DNA from: Streptomyces sp. DSM 110735
Lineage (GTDB): Bacteria; Actinomycetota; Actinomycetes; Streptomycetales; Streptomycetaceae
Direction: 5' to 3'
DNA: 64,000 nt
NCBI RefSeq assembly: GCF_016482685.1
Contig: NZ_JACYHF010000002.1
Span: 525,008-589,007, forward strand
Part shown: positions 1-8,334 of the stretch, piece by piece
Numbering within the stretch: position 1 is the first letter of the stretch
How the letters are laid out: every line of letters starts with the position of its first letter
Translations under genes and position numbers: made by a program
Notes under the pieces: model-generated
Told to the model about the DNA's origin: nothing
The model's database searches: none
The model's input: the letters and a program-made list of their open reading frames with translations, nothing else

Positions 1-2
1 TG

Positions 3-50
3 GGGGCGCGGTGCGCGGCTCAGGGGCGCGGTGCGCGACTCGGGGGCGCG
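3..50. repeat. Short tandem direct repeat, about 20 bases, 2.4 copies
   Basis: A 20-base unit starting GGGGCGCGGTGCGCG occurs at 3-22 and 23-42 with two differences. A partial third copy starts at 43. It may extend left of the window. No function can be read from it. Confidence 0.6.
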
Positions 51-76
51 TGCCCGCCAGGACTCGCGCCCCCGAG
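39..76 (-). terminator. Hairpin terminator downstream of the thioesterase gene
   Basis: A perfect 12-base inverted repeat (arms 39-50 and 65-76, 14-base loop) lies just beyond the stop of the minus-strand thioesterase gene. There is no clear U-run, which is usual for Streptomyces terminators. The left arm is also part of a short direct repeat. Confidence 0.5.
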
Positions 77-112
77 ATCACCCGGAGATCACCCCGAGAC
101 CCTCCCGCCCCG

Positions 113-565
113 TCAGCCGTTCGGCCGCAGGGTCCAGACGACCGTCATCTCGCCGGAGACGGAGCCGTCCTCGCGCTCGATGGTGATGGCGACGGGGAAC
201 TCCGGCCGCTTGCCCGCGTCGAGGTCCGCGACGACCTCGGCCGCCGGGCGGCCCAGGGTGGCGGTGGCGGTGACCGCGCCGAGGGCGAGCTTCTTGTAGT
301 CGATCTCGGCGCGCACCGCGAGCGGCACCGCGCGCGAGAGCTGCTCACCGAAGGCGGTCAGCACGATGGCGCCGCTCGCGGACTCCGCCAGCGTGAACAT
401 GGCACCGGCGTGCGGTCCGCCGAGGTGGTTGTGGTACTCGGCCTGGTCCGGCAGCCGGAGCACCGCGCGCTCGGGGGTGACCTCGATGAACTCCAGGTTC
501 AGGGTCCGCACCATCGGCACCGCGGCGGCCAGCATGTCGCCCATGGAGGCGCTCTCAACTGTCAT
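113..565 (-). CDS. Hotdog-fold thioesterase-like protein (DUF4442/PaaI type)
   Basis: A 150-residue protein of the hotdog fold, a family that hydrolyses acyl-CoA or related thioesters; the substrate is not known here. The motif N-H-L-G-G-P-H-A-G (residues 46-54) followed by a hydrophobic helix is the typical hotdog central helix with its active-site region, and the length fits a single-domain thioesterase. ATG at 565 is preferred over the in-frame start at 625 because the added 20 residues look non-coding and would run into the divergent gene starting at 640. It is transcribed away from that gene. The hairpin at 39-76 probably ends the transcript. Confidence 0.8.
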   Translation of the reverse strand: MTVESASMGDMLAAAVPMVRTLNLEFIEVTPERAVLRLPDQAEYHNHLGGPHAGAMFTLAESASGAIVLTAFGEQLSRAVPLAVRAEIDYKKLALGAVTATATLGRPAAEVVADLDAGKRPEFPVAITIEREDGSVSGEMTVVWTLRPNG

Positions 566-625
566 GTCCGTGATGTTACCGACGGGTAGCGACCCTGACC
601 AGTCCGAATCATGTCCATGGCGCAT

Positions 626-631
626 TAGGGT
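626..631 (+). promoter_or_regulatory. -10 box (TAGGGT) of a leaderless transcript
   Basis: TAGGGT lies 8 bases before the ATG at 640, so transcription would start at or next to the start codon. No good -35 and no Shine-Dalgarno sequence are visible. The same arrangement recurs at several genes in this window. Confidence 0.5.
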
Positions 632-639
632 TGCTGGCC

Positions 640-1638
640 ATGTGGCCAGGAGAGCAGCCGCCAGGGGGCGCGCAGAACCCGCAGCAGAACCCGTACCAGC
701 AGCCGGGTTACCAGCAGCCGAATCCGTACCAGCAGCCCGGCTACCAGCAGTACCCGCAGGGCAGCCCCTACGGGCAGCAGCCGCAGTGGGGTGGACCCCA
801 GCCGCCGCAACCGCCCAAGGGCGGCGGGAACCGGACCAAGGTCGTCGCGATCGTCGCGGCCACCGCCGTGGTCGTCGCGGCGGCCGTGACCGGCTTTCTG
901 GTCCTCGGCGGTTCCAGCAAGGACGAGGCCCACGACGGCAAGGACGGCCGGAAGACCGCGCAGCCGACCACGAAGGCGCCGTCCACGAGCGCGTCCACGC
1001 CGGACGACAACCCGCGCGGGGACGACAGCGCCGAGAAGCCGGTGATCGCGGGCTGGAAGGCGGTCGTCAACCCGAAGTTCGGCACCGCCTTCGACGTGCC
1101 GCAGGACTGGCAGCTCGAGTCGGTGGACACCTCCTACTTCATGGAGGACCGCGCCGACGACGACAAGCTGATCACCTCCGTGTCCGCCCCTGCCGTCTAC
1201 AAGTCCAAGTGGTGCACCTCGGACAGCGACCGGGACGGCCACAGCGACGACACCTCGCTGGCGGTCGCGGGCACCCGGGGCGAGAACGGCGCGAAGACCA
1301 CGGCCCAGGCGGCGGTCGCGCGCGTGCCCTGGTACGTCTACGGCGGCTACACCCAGCCCGACAAGAAGAGCATCACCTTCGACAAGAAGGCCAAGCACTA
1401 CGTCACCAAGTCGGGTGTCGAGGGCGACTACGCGTGGGCGCGGTCGAGCAGGACCCCGCAGAAGGGCAAGTGCGCGAGCGACGGCCAGGCGATCTCGTTC
1501 GCGTTCAAGAACGCGGCGGACGACATCGTGTCGTTCGACCTCTACGGCGCCAAGGGCGTCAAGGGCGAGGTCGACACCGCGACGATCATGAAGATCCTCA
1601 GCTCGGTGCGGTTGCACGGGCAGCCGACGGGAGGCTGA
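640..1638 (+). CDS. Membrane-anchored protein with Pro/Gln/Tyr-rich cytoplasmic tail
   Basis: A 332-residue protein. Residues 1-60 are Pro/Gln/Tyr-rich with repeats of the N-P-Y-Q-Q-P-G-Y-Q-Q type. One transmembrane segment follows at about 66-89, then a Thr/Ser/Asp-rich linker and an extracytoplasmic domain of about 200 residues with two cysteines that could pair. This layout is common for Streptomyces envelope proteins of unknown function; the tail is probably cytoplasmic. ATG 640 is chosen over TTG 631, which overlaps the -10 box. The gene is divergent from the thioesterase. I cannot assign a function. Confidence 0.8.
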   Translation: MWPGEQPPGGAQNPQQNPYQQPGYQQPNPYQQPGYQQYPQGSPYGQQPQWGGPQPPQPPKGGGNRTKVVAIVAATAVVVAAAVTGFLVLGGSSKDEAHDGKDGRKTAQPTTKAPSTSASTPDDNPRGDDSAEKPVIAGWKAVVNPKFGTAFDVPQDWQLESVDTSYFMEDRADDDKLITSVSAPAVYKSKWCTSDSDRDGHSDDTSLAVAGTRGENGAKTTAQAAVARVPWYVYGGYTQPDKKSITFDKKAKHYVTKSGVEGDYAWARSSRTPQKGKCASDGQAISFAFKNAADDIVSFDLYGAKGVKGEVDTATIMKILSSVRLHGQPTGG

Positions 1639-1692
1639 GCGGGGCGCCCAGCGCGCGGACGGGCGGTGGGACTCCGGTGGCGGGTAACCCGC

Positions 1693-1722
1693 TTGGCAGG
1701 TGCGACGGCCAGGGGCGATAGT
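1693..1722 (+). promoter_or_regulatory. Promoter of the MFS gene (TTGGCA-18-GATAGT)
   Basis: TTGGCA (1693-1698) and GATAGT (1717-1722) are spaced by 18 bases and sit 6 bases before the GTG at 1729. This fits a vegetative promoter giving a leaderless mRNA, and decides the start of the next gene. Confidence 0.6.
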
Positions 1723-1728
1723 CACCGG

Positions 1729-3039
1729 GTGACCTCCCGACCGGACCCCGCCGCCGAGCCCGCCGACCACCCTGCCGTCGGGCACGCGGTATCGGGGTCC
1801 GGCTCGGGACCGTCCCGTACGGGTCGCAACTACCGGTTGCTGACCGGGGCCGCCGTCGTCACCGCGCTCGGCGCCAACGGCTCGTTCATCGCGGCCGCGT
1901 TCGCGGTGCTCGACGCGGGCGGCGACAGCTCGGACGTGGGTCTGGTCGCCGCCTCCCGCACCCTGCCGCTCGTGGTGTTCCTGCTGGTGGGCGGCGCCGT
2001 CGCGGACCGGATGCCCCGGCACCGGGTGATGGTCGCCGCCAACGCCCTCAACTTCCTCTCCCAGGGCGCGTTCGCGCTGCTCGTGCTGACCGGCGAGGCA
2101 CGGTTGTGGCAGATGATGCTGCTCACCGCGCTCGGCGGCACCGGGCAGGCGTTCTTCAGCCCGGCCGCCGAGGGGATGCTGATGTCCTCGGTGGAGAGCG
2201 AGCACGCGGGGCGGGCGTTCGCCCTGTTCCGCATGGCCACCCAGGGCGCGGCGCTCGGCGGCGCGGCACTCGGCGGCGCGCTCGTCGCCGCGGTCGGTCC
2301 CGGTTGGGTGCTCGCGCTGGACGCGGCGGCCTTCGCGGTCGCCGGGTCGCTGCGCGCGTTCCTCGACGTGCGCCACGTCCCGGCGCGGGACGAGGGCGGC
2401 GGTCTGCTGTCCGATCTCCGGGAAGGCTGGCGGGAGTTCATCGGACGACCGTGGCTGTGGGGCGTGGTCGCCCAGTTCTCCCTCGCCAACGCGGTGGTCG
2501 GCGCGGCCGACGCCGTCTACGGACCGCTCGTCGCCCGCGACAGCCTGGGCGGCGCGGCTCCCTGGGGTCTGGCGCTCGGCGCCTTCGGCGCGGGCACGGT
2601 GGTGGGCGCCCTCCTGATGACCCGCTGGAAACCCCGCCGCCTGCTCTTCACCGGCACCCTCTGCGTCTTCCCCCTCGCCCTCCCCTCGGCCGCCCTGGCC
2701 GTCCCGGTCCCGGTGGAGGTCCTCTACGCCGTCATGTTCTTCGCCGGCGCCACGGTCGAGGTCTTCGGCGTCTCCTGGATGACCGCCCTCCACCAGGAGA
2801 TCCCCGAGGACAAACTCTCCCGCGTCTCCGCCTACGACTGGTTCGGCTCGGTCGCCCTGATGCCCCTGGCCACCGCCCTGGCGGGCCCCGCCGAATCAGC
2901 CGTCGGCCTCACCACCGCCCTCTGGGGCAGCTCCGCCCTGGTCGTCCTCGTCACCGCCCTGGTCCTGCTGATCCCCGACGTCCGTACCCTGACCCGCCGC
3001 ACGACCCCGGTGACGGCCGTCGACCGCCAGGCGGTCTGA
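1729..3039 (+). CDS. Major facilitator superfamily transporter (probable exporter)
   Basis: A 436-residue polytopic membrane protein with about 12 hydrophobic segments and the MFS loop 2-3 motif (G-G-A-V-A-D-R-M-P-R-H-R). It resembles the MFS drug/enterobactin-exporter type, and the likely role is proton-driven export of a small molecule. GTG 1729 is preferred to the in-frame start at 1666 because a good promoter ends 6 bases before it. The gene is monocistronic and converges on the hydrolase gene with one base between the stops. Substrate unknown. Confidence 0.85.
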   Translation: MTSRPDPAAEPADHPAVGHAVSGSGSGPSRTGRNYRLLTGAAVVTALGANGSFIAAAFAVLDAGGDSSDVGLVAASRTLPLVVFLLVGGAVADRMPRHRVMVAANALNFLSQGAFALLVLTGEARLWQMMLLTALGGTGQAFFSPAAEGMLMSSVESEHAGRAFALFRMATQGAALGGAALGGALVAAVGPGWVLALDAAAFAVAGSLRAFLDVRHVPARDEGGGLLSDLREGWREFIGRPWLWGVVAQFSLANAVVGAADAVYGPLVARDSLGGAAPWGLALGAFGAGTVVGALLMTRWKPRRLLFTGTLCVFPLALPSAALAVPVPVEVLYAVMFFAGATVEVFGVSWMTALHQEIPEDKLSRVSAYDWFGSVALMPLATALAGPAESAVGLTTALWGSSALVVLVTALVLLIPDVRTLTRRTTPVTAVDRQAV

Positions 3040-3040
3040 T

Positions 3041-3844
3041 TCAGAAACCCAGCCGTCCCGCCGCGTCCCGGATGGTGTCGGCCAGGACGTCAGGAGCGGC
3101 GAGGTGGGCGATGTGTCCCTGGCCGGCGAGCGTCACGATGCGCGCACGCGGCAGGACCGCCGCCAGGTCGGCCAGACGTTCGCGCAGGTGGGACGGGCTG
3201 AGATCGCCCTCGACCAGGGTCGTCGGTGTTTCGAGGGCAGCAAAGCGATCAATGCCGACGCCGAGCGCGTCGATCGCTTCGTTGTCCGCGATCTGCGCCG
3301 CCGCGGACGCGGACAACGCTGCTCGCACGTGCTGGTCGGCGAACACGGCGTCGACCACGGTCGCGGGCATGCGGACGATGTCCCGCATGTGGATCCGCAT
3401 CGCCTCGACCGGGTCGCCTCCGTCGAGGGCGGCACGGGCGCGTGCTCCCGCCGTCCCGGCGATCAACTCCTTGGTCGGCAAAGGCGGTTCGTAGAGGAAC
3501 AGTCCGCAGAACGCCGAGGGGGCGGACAAAACCGCTTCCAGTGCGGCAACGGCACCCGAGGAGTGCCCCGCGAGAAGCACAGGAGGCTCCAGGAGATCCG
3601 CGACAGCGAGAATGTCGGCTACCTCGGTGGTCATCGAGTGGGGCAGGGCGATGTCTGCCTCGGGAACGTAGATCCGTCGTCGGATCCTGACGACACGGAA
3701 GTCGTCGGTGAGGTGGCGGATGACACCGTCCCAGGTCGTCGCGTCTCCGCCGCCCGGATGGACCACCAGCAGGTTCGGCCCGGATCCCTCGTCGAGGGCG
3801 GTGACGGCGCGGCCGTCGTCGGACGATGCGAGAAGCTCGGTCAT
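3041..3844 (-). CDS. Alpha/beta hydrolase
   Basis: A 267-residue alpha/beta-hydrolase-fold protein. It has the oxyanion-hole stretch H-P-G-G-G (29-33), the nucleophile elbow G-H-S-S-G (93-97, Ser95) and a C-terminal G-Q-G-H that supplies the catalytic His. ATG 3844 is chosen because the residues encoded further upstream are not hydrolase-like. A 10-base palindrome (ACAAGCTTGT, 3849-3858) lies just before the start and could be part of the promoter or an operator. Likely an esterase or epoxide/haloalkane-type hydrolase; substrate unknown. Confidence 0.85.
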   Translation of the reverse strand: MTELLASSDDGRAVTALDEGSGPNLLVVHPGGGDATTWDGVIRHLTDDFRVVRIRRRIYVPEADIALPHSMTTEVADILAVADLLEPPVLLAGHSSGAVAALEAVLSAPSAFCGLFLYEPPLPTKELIAGTAGARARAALDGGDPVEAMRIHMRDIVRMPATVVDAVFADQHVRAALSASAAAQIADNEAIDALGVGIDRFAALETPTTLVEGDLSPSHLRERLADLAAVLPRARIVTLAGQGHIAHLAAPDVLADTIRDAAGRLGF

Positions 3845-3947
3845 ACGCACAAGCTTGTACCGGTCCGCCGACACCACACCGACAGACTGCCGACATCCCG
3901 TGCCGTCGGCCCAGCCGGGAACATCCACCGGCTGACCACCACGCGCC

Positions 3948-4793
3948 TCACCCGATGCCGAACGCCCCGTCCGGAGGTTCGGGTGAGGGTACGGCGTCGC
4001 CGTCCTCGACCGGGCGGGCGCCTGCGGTGAACTTCCGTAGCGCGGGACCGTGTTCGACGCGGGCGGGGAAGACGTCGGCAGCCGTACGGCGAGCCAGTGC
4101 GGTCAGGTCCAGGGGGCGGTGCGAGGCGAGGAGTACGGCGTTGCCGAAGCGCCGGCCGCGCAGGACGCCCGGTTCCGCGATGAGGGCCAGTTCCTCGAAC
4201 AGGGCGCCGAAGGTGGCCAGTTGGGAGCGGAGGAAGGTGAAGGGCGTGCCGTCCGCGAGGTTGGCGAGATAGACGCCGCCGGGACGCAGCACCCGCTCCG
4301 CCTCGGCCGCGTAGCCGAGGGAGGTGAGGTGGGCGGGGACGCGGGAGCCGCCGAAGACGTCCGCGACCAGCACGTCCGCGCTGTCGTCCGGGGCGCTCTC
4401 CAGCCAGGTGCGGGCGTCGGCGGTGTGGACCGTGATGCCCGAGCCGGGCGGCAGCGGAAGGTGCTCGGCGACCAGTTCCGCCAGCCCCCGGTCGGCCTCC
4501 ACCACGTGCTGCCGGGAGCCGGGCCGGGTCACGGAGACGTACCGGGGCAGGGTGAGCGCGCCGCCGCCGAGGTGCAGCACGTCCAGCGGACGGCCGTCCT
4601 CGGCGGCCACGTCCAGGGCGTGCCCGAGGCGTCGCGCGTACTCGAACTCCAGATGCGCGGGGTCGTCCAGGTCGACGTAGGACTGGGGCGCCCCGTCCAC
4701 GGTGAGCAGCCAGGCCCGCTCCCGGTCCACGTCGGGCATCAGCTTGGCGGTGCCGTGGTCGACGGTCCTGGTCACGGGTATGGCTTCGGTCAC
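3948..4793 (-). CDS. Spermidine synthase-like methyltransferase-fold protein
   Basis: A 281-residue protein with a Rossmann fold of the spermidine/spermine synthase type. The nucleotide-binding stretch L-G-G-G-A-L-T lies at 75-81, followed by the acidic strand end V-V-E-A-D and a D-V-F-G-G segment. Family members transfer aminopropyl groups or have lost that role; no polyamine genes are adjacent. GTG 4793 has a GGGGGAGAA ribosome site about 10 bases upstream and is preferred over the start at 4871. It follows the EF-Tu3 gene on the same strand by 86 bases and could be co-transcribed. Confidence 0.75.
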   Translation of the reverse strand: MTEAIPVTRTVDHGTAKLMPDVDRERAWLLTVDGAPQSYVDLDDPAHLEFEYARRLGHALDVAAEDGRPLDVLHLGGGALTLPRYVSVTRPGSRQHVVEADRGLAELVAEHLPLPPGSGITVHTADARTWLESAPDDSADVLVADVFGGSRVPAHLTSLGYAAEAERVLRPGGVYLANLADGTPFTFLRSQLATFGALFEELALIAEPGVLRGRRFGNAVLLASHRPLDLTALARRTAADVFPARVEHGPALRKFTAGARPVEDGDAVPSPEPPDGAFGIG

Positions 4794-4878
4794 GGGACCA
4801 TTCTCCCCCGACCGAAGCCGTACCCGGGTGCGCGGGGACGGCGACCCGTCCCCCGCGCACAACGCGGTCACCCCGCGC

Positions 4879-6048
4879 TCACCGCACCGAGGTCACCGTC
4901 CCGGCGCCGACCGTCCGCCCGCCCTCGCGGACGGCGAAGCCGAGCCCCGGCTCCAGCGGGACCTCGCGCCCCAGCTCCACGGTCATCTCCACCGTGTCAC
5001 CGGGCCGCGCGACCGCCGCCTCGCCGAGGTCGATGTCCCCCACCACGTCGGCGGTCCGGATGTAGAACTGCGGCCGGTAGCCGCTCGTGACCGGGGTCGT
5101 ACGGCCGCCCTCGCGCGCCGAGAGGACGTACACCCGCGCCGTGAACCGCCGCCCGGGCGTCACGCTCCCCGGCGCCGCCACCACGTGCCCCCGCCGGACC
5201 GCGTCCCGGGGCACCCCGCGCAGCAGCAGCGCCACGTTGTCCCCCGCCTGCGCCTCGTCCATCGGCTTGCCGAAGGTCTCCAGACCGGTGACGACGCTCT
5301 CCACCTCCGCGCCGAGCACCTCCACCCGGTCCCCGACCCGCACGGTCCCGCGCTCGACGGCACCCGTGACGACGGTGCCGCGCCCGGTGATGGTGAGCAC
5401 GTTCTCCACCGGCAGCAGGAACGGCGCGTCCAGATACCGCTCCGGCATCGGCACGTACGTGTCGACCGCGTCGAGCAGCGCCTCGACGGACGCCGTCCAA
5501 CGGAGGTCGCCCTCCAGTGCCTTGAGTCCGGAGACCCGTACGACCGGTACGGCGTCGCCCGCGTAGCCCTGCGCGGTGAGCAGCTCGCGGACCTCCAGCT
5601 CGACCAGGTCGGTCAGCTCCTCGTCACCCGCGTCGGCCTTGTTGAGCGCGACCACGATGTGGTCGACGCCCACCTGCCGGGCGAGCAGCACGTGCTCGGC
5701 GGTCTGCGGCATGATCCCGTCGAGCGCGGAGACGACGAGGATCGCCCCGTCGAGCTGGGCGGCACCGGTGACCATGTTCTTGACGTAGTCCGCGTGGCCC
5801 GGCATGTCCACGTGGGCGTAGTGCCGGGTGTCGGTCTCGTACTCGACGTGCGCGATGTTGATGGTGATGCCGCGCGCGGCCTCCTCCGGGGCGCGGTCGA
5901 TGCGGTCGAACGGCACGAAGGTGCCGGTGCCGCGCTCGGCCAGCACCTTGGTGATGGCGGCGGTCAGGGTGGTCTTGCCGTGGTCGACGTGGCCCATGGT
6001 GCCGATGTTGAGGTGCGGCTTGGTGCGCACGTATGCCGTCTTGGGCAT
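4879..6048 (-). CDS. tuf3: Elongation factor Tu, divergent third copy (EF-Tu3 type)
   Basis: A 389-residue EF-Tu: GTPase carrying aminoacyl-tRNA to the ribosome. G1 G-H-V-D-H-G-K-T is at 19-26, G2 R-G-I-T-I at 59-63, G3 at 81-85 reads D-M-P-G-H where the main EF-Tu has D-C-P-G-H, and G4 N-K-A-D is at 136-139; the beta-barrel domains 2 and 3 follow. The sequence is clearly divergent from the main streptomycete EF-Tu and matches the accessory tuf3 type. That gene in S. coelicolor is non-essential and reported to be under positive stringent control. ATG 6048 has GAGGA 6 bases upstream. No fusA or str-operon gene is nearby, supporting the accessory assignment. Confidence 0.92.
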   Translation of the reverse strand: MPKTAYVRTKPHLNIGTMGHVDHGKTTLTAAITKVLAERGTGTFVPFDRIDRAPEEAARGITINIAHVEYETDTRHYAHVDMPGHADYVKNMVTGAAQLDGAILVVSALDGIMPQTAEHVLLARQVGVDHIVVALNKADAGDEELTDLVELEVRELLTAQGYAGDAVPVVRVSGLKALEGDLRWTASVEALLDAVDTYVPMPERYLDAPFLLPVENVLTITGRGTVVTGAVERGTVRVGDRVEVLGAEVESVVTGLETFGKPMDEAQAGDNVALLLRGVPRDAVRRGHVVAAPGSVTPGRRFTARVYVLSAREGGRTTPVTSGYRPQFYIRTADVVGDIDLGEAAVARPGDTVEMTVELGREVPLEPGLGFAVREGGRTVGAGTVTSVR

Positions 6049-6369
6049 GGGAAGTCCTCGTGGTGGTGATACGTGAGGCGCGGGAACGCGCCGGACCCCG
6101 GTGACTCTCCGACCCTCCCCCTGCGGGGTCCGCCGGACGATCCGGAGAGGGTCAGCTTCGGGCGCCGTCGACAGCGGCCACGAGGAACGGGACGGCAGCC
6201 TTCGGTGCATCCGCGACCGCGGATGCTGCGAGAAGGAAGGCGTACCGGAACATGACGCAGATCATTGCGGACGCGTCGCCCCACGTCGAACGGTTTTCCG
6301 CGGGCGGGGCGTACCCAACAGCCGCCGTCCGTACACCGATCACACACCCGCGTCGGTTAGGGTCACCGG
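6049..6369 (-). other. Structured leader and promoter region of tuf3
   Basis: This 321-base gap holds no convincing gene. Read on the minus strand toward tuf3 it contains a 9-base perfect stem (6207-6215/6218-6226), a stem with a 23-base loop (6092-6100/6124-6132) and a 6-base stem with a 4-base loop (6077-6082/6087-6092) that shares base 6092 with it. A short frame (6152-6265, starting near ATG 6265) could be a leader peptide but has no supporting evidence. The plus-strand edge carries the -10 box of the next gene. Confidence 0.5.
6358..6363 (+). promoter_or_regulatory. -10 box (TAGGGT) of the TVP38 gene
   Basis: TAGGGT lies 6 bases before ATG 6370, predicting a leaderless mRNA. No recognisable -35 is seen. 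Confidence 0.45.
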
Positions 6370-7170
6370 ATGCCCGCTGCCACCAACCGCTCTGGGGGCA
6401 CCGCCATGGCCACTCCCCGGGCCACTGTCACCGAACCGGCGCTCGCCGTCTCCGAATCGGCACTCGTTGTGTCCCAACCGGCGCTCGCTCGCCGGGGATT
6501 CGCCGCGCGCTCAGTCGCCGTCCTGCTGTCCCCGTACGCGCGCCTGTCGTTGCTGCTGCTCCTGCTCGCGGGCGGTGCCGGATGCGTGCTGGCCTTCGCG
6601 CCCCAGCAACTGCTCACCCGGCAACTTCCGCCGGGCATCGGCGGCTTGGCGGCGGCCACGGTGTTCGCGGCGGGGTACGGCCTGTGCACGGTGGCGTTCG
6701 TACCGCGCCCCCTGCTGAACCTGGCCGCGGGCGCGCTGTTCGGCTCCCCGCTGGGGCTGACCTCGGCGCTCGCGGGGACGGTGTTCGGCGCGGGGCTCGC
6801 CTTCGTACTGGGCCGGGCGCTGGGGCAGGACGCGCTGCGCCCCCTGCTGCGGGGGCGCTGGCTGCGGGCGGCGGACGGGCAGTTGAGCCGGCACGGGTTC
6901 CGCTCGATGCTGGCGGCGCGGCTCTTCCCGGGCGTGCCGTTCTGGGCGGCGAACTACTGCGCCGCCGTCTCCCGGATGCGCCTCACGCCGTTCCTGCTGG
7001 CCACGGCGCTGGGCTCGGTCCCGAACACGGCGGCGTACGCCGTCGCGGGCGCCCGCGCCTCGGCGCCGACCTCGCCGGCCTTCCTGATCGCGATGGCGTG
7101 CATCGCCGTACCGGCGCTGGCGGGGACGTGGGTGGCGTGGCGCAAGAGGCATCATCTGAACGGCAGTTGA
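6370..7170 (+). CDS. TVP38/TMEM64 family membrane protein
   Basis: A 266-residue integral membrane protein with an Ala-rich N-terminal tail of about 45 residues, then about six hydrophobic segments. The central part shows the VTT/DedA-like pattern: an F-V-P-R-P-L-L-N-L-A-A-G-A-L-F-G loop and the R-L-F-P-G-V-P-F segment. Eukaryotic relatives are lipid scramblases; bacterial roles are poorly defined. ATG 6370 follows a leaderless-type -10 box. There is an in-frame ATG at 6406, but the promoter position favours the first. It precedes uppP but is probably transcribed on its own. Confidence 0.8.
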   Translation: MPAATNRSGGTAMATPRATVTEPALAVSESALVVSQPALARRGFAARSVAVLLSPYARLSLLLLLLAGGAGCVLAFAPQQLLTRQLPPGIGGLAAATVFAAGYGLCTVAFVPRPLLNLAAGALFGSPLGLTSALAGTVFGAGLAFVLGRALGQDALRPLLRGRWLRAADGQLSRHGFRSMLAARLFPGVPFWAANYCAAVSRMRLTPFLLATALGSVPNTAAYAVAGARASAPTSPAFLIAMACIAVPALAGTWVAWRKRHHLNGS

Positions 7171-7326
7171 CGCGGCGAGTCGCTCTACTTGATCCGCGAC
7201 GGTCAGGCACCCCGGATAACCATCCCATGACCAACCCCCGATGATTACTTTGCCATCGGGGACCGCTACGCTGCCCCCGTCACATGATCACGCCTGCCTT
7301 TCCGAGCGCTTGGACGTCCTGCCGCC

Positions 7327-8205
7327 ATGTCTTGGTTCGAATCCCTCGTCCTCGGACTCGTCCAGGGGCTCACCGAGTTCCTGCCCGTGTCCTCCAGCGC
7401 CCATCTGCGGCTGACCGCGGCGTTCTCGGGCTGGAAGGACCCCGGCGCGGCCTTCACGGCGATCACCCAGATCGGCACGGAGGCGGCGGTGCTGATCTAC
7501 TTCCGCAAGGACATCGGGCGGATCGTGACGGCGTGGTTCCGCTCGCTGTTCGACAAGGCGGCGCGGGGTTCGCACGACGCGCGGATGGGCTGGCTGGTGA
7601 TCGTCGGCTCGATCCCGATCGGTGTGCTCGGGGTGACGCTGAAGGACCAGATCGAGGGACCGTTCCGTGATCTGCGGGTCACGGCGACGATGCTGATCGT
7701 CGTCGGCGTCCTGATAGGCATCGCCGACCGGCTGGCCGCCCGCGACGAGTCCGGCGCCCGTCACCGCACCCCCAAGCAGCGCAAAACCCTCGAGAACCTG
7801 AGCGTCCGCGACGGCCTGATCTTCGGTCTCTGCCAGGCGTGCGCCCTCATCCCCGGCGTCTCCCGCTCCGGCGCCACCATCAGCGGCGGCCTCTTCATGG
7901 GCTACCGCCGCGAAGCCGCCGCCCGCTACTCCTTCCTCCTCGCCATCCCCGCGGTCCTCGCCTCCGGCGTCTTCGAGGTGAAGCACTCACTGGGCGAGAG
8001 CGGGGACGTGTCGTGGGGACCGACGCTGTTCGCCACGGTGATCGCGTTCGGGTCGGGATATGCGGTAATCGCATGGTTTATGAAATGGATCTCAAATAAG
8101 AGTTTCATGCCTTTTGTCTGGTACCGCATCGCCCTGGGCATCGTCATCATCGCGCTGGTGAGCATGGGCGTACTGAGCCCGCACGCGGCGGAGTCGGCGG
8201 GCTGA
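7327..8205 (+). CDS. uppP: Undecaprenyl-diphosphatase
   Basis: A 292-residue membrane enzyme that removes a phosphate from undecaprenyl diphosphate to recycle the lipid carrier for peptidoglycan; it also gives bacitracin resistance. The first signature Q-G-L-T-E-F-L-P-V-S-S-S-A-H is at 13-26 (Glu17, His26) and the second, P-G-V-S-R-S-G, at 176-182 (Arg180). The full set of hydrophobic segments and normal family length are present. A possible -10 (TACGCT, 7267-7272) lies about 55 bases upstream. Translation end-codons near 8090 include unusually AT-rich codons, but the protein sequence remains normal. Confidence 0.95.
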   Translation: MSWFESLVLGLVQGLTEFLPVSSSAHLRLTAAFSGWKDPGAAFTAITQIGTEAAVLIYFRKDIGRIVTAWFRSLFDKAARGSHDARMGWLVIVGSIPIGVLGVTLKDQIEGPFRDLRVTATMLIVVGVLIGIADRLAARDESGARHRTPKQRKTLENLSVRDGLIFGLCQACALIPGVSRSGATISGGLFMGYRREAAARYSFLLAIPAVLASGVFEVKHSLGESGDVSWGPTLFATVIAFGSGYAVIAWFMKWISNKSFMPFVWYRIALGIVIIALVSMGVLSPHAAESAG

Positions 8206-8334
8206 CCTCTGGTGGGAAGCCCCCGGCGGTGCCGTCCTGCCCCACCGCATGATCATTGCCGTTGACCCCGCCCCCACCCCCCGTACACAATCTCCGGGCC
8301 CGCGACCCCCGTGGGCTCACGGGGAGGGGCACCC

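Noticed and set aside
6152..6343. Possible small gene or leader peptide upstream of tuf3
   Set aside because: No ribosome site or conserved feature supports it as a gene; mentioned only as part of the leader hypothesis.
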